NCBI GenBank assembly: GCA_943356425.1
Contig: CALRFE010000007.1
Span: forward strand, 1 to 17,884
From: Candidatus Nomurabacteria bacterium
GTDB taxonomy: Bacteria > Patescibacteriota > Minisyncoccia > Phycocordibacterales > UBA9973
Direction of reading: 5' to 3'
Length of the DNA stretch: 17,884 nt
Positions 15,056 to 17,884 of the stretch are shown piece after piece; within the stretch, counting starts at the first letter, position 1, and each line of letters begins with the position of its first letter. The notes below the pieces were generated by a model. The model ran no database searches, had not been told where the DNA came from, and worked only from the letters and a program-made list of their open reading frames with translations. Both the position numbers and the translations under genes were made by a program.

Positions 15056-15727
15056 CTATGCGTATTCTGATATCTTGTATCCTCGTCCGGGTACCGTGGT
15101 GATCAAGGTGTGGTCCTCATCGGTCAACTTTTTACGGAGGTTCAAGATGTGCGCTTCAATCGCATTTGAGAAAGGGTCGCCGTCCATGTTCCAGACATGG
15201 TCCATGATCATGCTTCTTGTCACGACCGTACCTCGATGTCGTGCGAGGTACTCGAGTATTCCAAACTCTTTACGGGTCAAGTAAATGTCTTTATTTCCGC
15301 AGGTGACTATTTGTCGGTTCGCATCGATGACCATTTTCCCGATAGTAATCTTCGGATGTATGATCTGCTTTGGGCGGCGTAGGATGGCTTTTGCCCGTGC
15401 CGTGAGTTCATCGAAAGAAAACGGTTTTTGGACATAGTCATCCGCGCCGACATCCAAAAATTTTATTTTTGTTTCTGTTTCAGACTGCACTGAGATCATG
15501 ACGATCGGAGTTGTTAGGGCGTTTTCGCGGAGCTCCTTACAAATATCGAATCCGTTCTTATTGGGAAGATGATAATCAAGAATTATGAGATCATAAGAAT
15601 GTGTTTTTGCGAGTGAAAGTCCATGGTTCCCGCAGCCGGTACAGTCAACAGCGAAGCACGCCGCTTTGAAATTAAGCGCAAGCATCCGACCGAGATTAAG
15701 ATCATCTTCAATAATCAATATACGCAT
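15056..15727 (-). CDS. OmpR/PhoB-family response regulator
   Basis: This 223-residue DNA-binding regulator has an intact receiver domain (about 1-115): acidic pocket IIEDD (E7, D8, D9), phospho-acceptor D51 in LIILDYHLP, S79 in VMISV and K101 in QKPFSF. The C-terminal winged helix (about 125-223) has the OmpR signature: LTRKEFGILEYLARHRGTVV, the recognition helix near SNAIEAHILNLRKKL, and the wing TVPGRGYKI. It is followed by the histidine kinase gene and transcribed away from the locus starting at 15864. It starts with ATG at 15727 without a Shine-Dalgarno. A tandem 11-bp repeat at 15792-15813 lies upstream of its promoter and may be its binding site, allowing autoregulation. Confidence 0.95.
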   Translation of the reverse strand: MRILIIEDDLNLGRMLALNFKAACFAVDCTGCGNHGLSLAKTHSYDLIILDYHLPNKNGFDICKELRENALTTPIVMISVQSETETKIKFLDVGADDYVQKPFSFDELTARAKAILRRPKQIIHPKITIGKMVIDANRQIVTCGNKDIYLTRKEFGILEYLARHRGTVVTRSMIMDHVWNMDGDPFSNAIEAHILNLRKKLTDEDHTLITTVPGRGYKISEYA

Positions 15728-15747
15728 TTCATTAATATGTTGTTTGT

Positions 15748-15777
15748 AGTATACGATATTTCTTTTTTGAGCGACAA
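15748..15777 (-). promoter_or_regulatory. Promoter of the two-component genes
   Basis: On the minus strand TTGTCG (15777-15772), an 18-nt spacer and TATACT (15753-15748) form a sigma70-type promoter. The start site would fall near 15741, giving a leader of about 14 nt (AACATATTAATGAA), with no Shine-Dalgarno motif. Confidence 0.5.
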
Positions 15778-15791
15778 GTACTTCGCATTAT

Positions 15792-15813
15792 TTTCTTCAT
15801 ATTTTCCTCATAT
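15792..15813. promoter_or_regulatory. Tandem 11-bp direct repeat, candidate OmpR/PhoB-type operator
   Basis: On the plus strand TTTCTTCATAT (15792-15802) is followed directly by TTTCCTCATAT (15803-15813), 10 of 11 bases identical. On the minus strand it reads as two ATATGAR units of 7 nt, each followed by a 4-nt GAAA. A 7+4 spacing giving an 11-bp period is the layout of a PhoB box. CTTCGCATTAT at 15781-15791 may be a degenerate third unit. It lies about 40 bp upstream of the -10 box at 15851 and upstream of the regulator's own promoter. Confidence 0.5.
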
Positions 15814-15850
15814 CCATTTTTCGCATGCACACAGAGAGATTTGTCTGTGT

Positions 15851-15856
15851 TAGAAT
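15851..15856 (+). promoter_or_regulatory. -10 box of the paralogue locus, leaderless layout
   Basis: TAGAAT ends 7 nt before the ATG at 15864, so the start codon would be at the 5' end of the transcript. No recognisable -35 lies 16-18 nt upstream (the sequence there is CACACA), which would fit a promoter that needs an activator bound at 15792-15813. Confidence 0.45.
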
Positions 15857-15863
15857 AAGAAGC

Positions 15864-16097
15864 ATGATTAATCAGGATCTTCTTTTCTATGTCAAAGCTG
15901 AACAGAAGAGAGGTGTTGACCGCGAACGCATCAGACAAACGCTCATCAAAGAGGGCGGTTGGCAGATTGCTGATGTTGATGCGGTGTTTTCAGTGATTGT
16001 CGATTCAGATAAAAAAGCAGTTGCAACTGAGGCTGTTGTTGCGCCGGTGGAGCGGAAGCCACAGGCTTCCGCTCCGCTCCGCGTTGCCGAGACTTAA
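15864..16097 (+). pseudogene. 5' part of an interrupted envelope-protein gene: MINQDL/GGW N-terminal module
   Basis: This part codes 77 residues and ends at TAA (16095-16097). Residues 1-45 form a small, predicted helical module: MINQDLLFYVKAEQKRG, RERIRQTLIKEGGW and ADVDAVFSVIV. The same module opens the gene at 17612 (MINQDLISFVRGQVARG, then IYRMLMTSGGW and SDISEAFSFIK), so they are paralogous. Three short helices and a GGW turn resemble a UBA-like bundle, but the family is not identified. A linker rich in Ala, Val and Pro follows and contains a perfect 12-bp palindrome. The reading frame continues after the TAA without another stop into a membrane helix and a large domain. I therefore read this as one gene broken by a single nonsense codon (codon 78) rather than a complete 77-residue protein. 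A separate small protein is the alternative. Confidence 0.65.
16049..16075. repeat. Perfect 12-bp palindrome with a 3-nt loop inside the linker
   Basis: GGAGCGGAAGCC (16049-16060), loop ACA, GGCTTCCGCTCC (16064-16075). It is more GC-rich than its surroundings and is followed by GCTCCGCG, a partial extra copy of the right arm. It lies inside the frame of the interrupted gene, 20 nt before its TAA stop. No T-run follows, so it is not a typical intrinsic terminator. It may be a copy of a dispersed palindromic repeat. Confidence 0.9.
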
Positions 16098-17471
16098 CTC
16101 CATCCAAATCTTTATACCCCGACGCACGCAAAAGCGTCGCCACTCGTTGTTGGTCCGACGCGTGAACAGGTCGTCGTCAAAGAACGGCGTCGCACACATT
16201 ATCTACGAGCATTCCTTATAACATTCGGCATGCTCTGTCTTTTGGGTGGAGCCGGATACTATATATATGCAGTGTATCTTTTCCCCAATAAAGAACGGGT
16301 GGTCACTAACATGAATCATGCATGGCAGGACGTACAGAGCTTTTCTTTTGATATAACTGCGACGACACATACCACCGACGAAGTACGAACACCGTTCGGC
16401 GCTACCCGAAATTTGCTCGTGCGTAGTTTGGGCGATGTCGGCATCGGTGATCCAGGGAGCCCTTGGGTCGACACGAAGTGGGAAGTCACGATTGACGGAG
16501 ACAAAAACCCGAACATCTTTACGGGGACCCTGATTGATGCTGTTGCCTATCTCGGCGATAGCGCGCACCACTTTGTCCCTCCAGTTGGAAGCAAGAGCGG
16601 TCCGGATGAAAAATTCTCTCTTCCACTCATCGATCTCCCATTACTCGCTGCACTGGTATCCGGACCCGAGACTGATATCACAAGCAAAGCGAAACTCGTG
16701 CAAAATAATTTTTCCAATGCATTCTTCTCGCGCATAAAAGAAACGATCGAAAAAGGGACCGGACTTGTCGTATTTCTCGAGCTACCGAAAGAAACATTGG
16801 ATGGACAGGCGATGCGCCGGTATAATGTCGCGCTCGATATCGAAAAAGAAGCAGTGCTCTTTGAAGAGCTCTATCTTTCGCTTTTCAATCAGCCCCCAAC
16901 AGCCCAGATGAGCAAGGCTGTCGAACAATTTTTAAATACGTTCTCGTTCACTAATGGCGAAGTATGGATCGGAGTCCGCGATCAATTGCCGCACAAATTA
17001 CTATTTACAGCCGCTGTAAAAAATGGGGGTGCTCGCTCGCTTGAGACGAATGTCGTGATGTATCTCACTAATTTCAATCGGCTCACTGCTCCCGAAAAGC
17101 CCGCACATGACAAGAATCTGATTGCAAGCATCAAAGATGGTCGCGATGTTTCTAGAGAAAGATCGATCGAGGACCTTTTACAAGAGGTGCATTCGCTCTC
17201 AGAAATTTTCTATGCCTCAAAACACACGTATTTAGGTCTTTGTGGAAATCTTGAGAAAGAGACTTCGTATCAAGATGCAAAAAAGGATTCGAGTATTGAA
17301 CTTCCATACTGTTCTGACGCAAAAGACGGATATGCTTTTGCTGTTTCGTATACAAAAAGTGATAGTGTATCACCGCAATACTATTGTACGAGCCAAAATG
17401 GTGGTACAATAAAAAGCAGTATCGCGCCGATAAATAACATATGCAACTCGGAAGTTTCCACCAATCAATAA
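16098..17471 (+). pseudogene. 3' part of the interrupted envelope-protein gene: membrane helix, ectodomain and pilin-like C-terminus
   Basis: This is the same frame as the 5' part, giving 457 codons after the TAA. First comes 30 residues of linker ending in KERRRTHYLR, then one membrane helix (AFLITFGMLCLLGGAGYYIY), oriented with the basic side in. The external domain follows (RVVTNMNHAWQDVQSFSFDI to about LTNFNRLTAPEKP), with beta-strand pattern VDTKWEVTIDGD and YNVALDIEKEAVLFEELYLS; I do not recognise it, though lipid-carrier-like beta folds look similar. The last 100 residues (LLQEVHSLSEIFYASKHTYL, CGN, LPYCSD, YAFAVSYT, QYYCTSQNGGT, ICN) resemble the C-terminal half of type IV pilins, with paired cysteines. 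The first ATG after the stop (16230) lies inside the membrane helix and would remove its basic anchor, so independent expression is doubtful. It overlaps the next gene by 31 nt. Confidence 0.65.
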
Positions 17472-17608
17472 CTGTTCACATGATGGTCGCCTGCGGGCTC
17501 CTGCTTGTTTGCTTCGGTCTGTATATGTATCGCATCGTCGGCTCTCTTGAGAAAGAGATCGTACAGAGCCAGAACTCACAAGCGAGCGTTTTAGAAAGTT
17601 TCCAATAA
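17441..17608 (+). CDS. Small single-helix membrane protein (55 aa), function unknown
   Basis: The ATG at 17441 lies within the end of the preceding frame (31-nt overlap) and the TAA is at 17606. The protein opens MQLGSFHQSITVHMMVACGL, a hydrophobic helix covers about residues 14-33 (MMVACGLLLVCFGLYMYRIV), and a polar tail follows with LEKEIVQSQNSQASVLESF. The next gene starts 3 nt after its stop, so the three frames form one transcription unit. Very short proteins are easily false, but the membrane helix, the tight spacing on both sides and the absence of another frame in the gap support it. There is no lipobox and no prepilin motif. It may be a partner of its two paralogous neighbours; that is inference. 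Confidence 0.6.
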   Translation: MQLGSFHQSITVHMMVACGLLLVCFGLYMYRIVGSLEKEIVQSQNSQASVLESFQ

Positions 17609-17611
17609 AAA

Positions 17612-17884
17612 ATGATAAACCAAGATCTTATTTCATTTGTCCGTGGTCAGGTCGCTCGAGGTACGAGCGAGACTGATATTTATCGGATGTTGATGACGAG
17701 CGGCGGATGGACGCGTTCCGATATTTCGGAAGCGTTCTCTTTCATCAAATCAACGCCGACGCGTACGATTACTCCACCTGCACCGACACCGCTCCAATCT
17801 GTTGCAACATCACAAACGGCAACTCCAAGCGGACCACTACAGCCAGTACAAACATCACAATCAGTGCAATCATCATCAATAGCC
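17612..17884 (+). CDS. Second MINQDL/GGW-module protein, N-terminal part, cut by the window edge
   Basis: The frame is open for 91 codons to the right edge. Residues 1-46 repeat the N-terminal module of the gene at 15864: MINQDL, then an aromatic/basic helix ending in RG, then IYRMLMTSGGW and SDISEAFSFI. A linker rich in Thr, Pro, Ser and Gln follows (STPTRTITPPAPTPLQSVAT, then more of the same) to the edge. By analogy with the first paralogue, a membrane helix and an external domain are expected beyond the window; this is not seen. The start is 3 nt after the stop of the 55-residue gene, with no Shine-Dalgarno. This copy has no stop in its linker within the window, so it may be the functional member of the pair. 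Confidence 0.8.
   Translation, partial: MINQDLISFVRGQVARGTSETDIYRMLMTSGGWTRSDISEAFSFIKSTPTRTITPPAPTPLQSVATSQTATPSGPLQPVQTSQSVQSSSIA

Noticed and set aside
16049..16075. Palindrome read as an intrinsic terminator
   Set aside because: No T-run follows, and it lies inside an open frame that continues into a membrane helix and ectodomain.
16095..16097. Stop-codon reassignment in this lineage
   Set aside because: The codon is TAA. The known CPR reassignment is TGA to Gly, and TGA is used here as a true stop (for example the ends of pilC and pilN). Other genes also end in TAA, so TAA is not generally read through.
1..17884. CRISPR arrays, tRNA or rRNA genes, insertion sequences, attachment sites
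   Set aside because: No regularly spaced repeats, cloverleaf-like sequences, transposase or integrase motifs were seen on either strand by eye.

Overview
The window looks like a chromosomal segment of a Candidate Phyla Radiation (Patescibacteria, probably Parcubacteria-like) bacterium. This is an inference from gene content and style, not from a marker gene. Genes are tightly packed, often with ATGA or TGATG stop/start overlaps. Shine-Dalgarno motifs are essentially absent, and several first genes of operons have a -10 box 7-11 nt before the ATG, which suggests leaderless mRNAs. The pilus cluster has the compact CPR order PilB-PilC-minor pilins-PilM-PilN-PilO, with no secretin or PilP. TGA is used as a normal stop, so the code is standard.

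Layout. (1) 1-301, minus strand: the N-terminal end of an unrecognised membrane protein that runs off the left edge. (2) 480-3879, plus strand: three genes for an ECF-type S-component-like membrane protein, an adenosylcobalamin-dependent class II ribonucleotide reductase and a PduO-type cob(I)alamin adenosyltransferase. Together they read as a B12-uptake, adenosylation and dNTP-synthesis module. (3) 3917-4237: a small ArsR-type repressor with its own promoter. (4) 4314-13761: a type IV pilus assembly cluster of PilB, PilC, a large adhesin-like PilV-type prepilin, a PilW-type prepilin, a PilX/GspK-like prepilin without Glu+5, PilM, PilN, PilO and a short one-helix membrane protein. msrA (13758-14300) follows with a 4-nt overlap. 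(5) 14281-15727, minus strand: a two-component pair, an OmpR-family regulator followed by a soluble histidine kinase. The kinase 3' end overlaps msrA tail to tail. (6) 15864-17884, plus strand: a locus diverging from the regulator. It has two proteins that share an N-terminal module of about 45 residues (starting MINQDL, with a GGW motif), each followed by a low-complexity linker, and a 55-residue single-helix protein between them. The first paralogue is interrupted by an in-frame TAA in its linker, 20 nt after a perfect 12-bp palindrome. The second runs off the right edge.

How the parts may work together: the pilus cluster would build an extracellular fibre whose large minor pilin is a candidate surface adhesin. 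MsrA could repair oxidised methionines. The two-component system is divergent to the last locus and separated from it by a tandem 11-bp direct repeat of the kind bound by OmpR/PhoB regulators, so it may control that envelope-protein locus and itself. The last locus is the best candidate here for something poorly described. No RNA genes, CRISPR arrays, transposases or convincing intrinsic terminators were seen. No stretch over 300 bp lacks a gene; the longest gap is 302-479.
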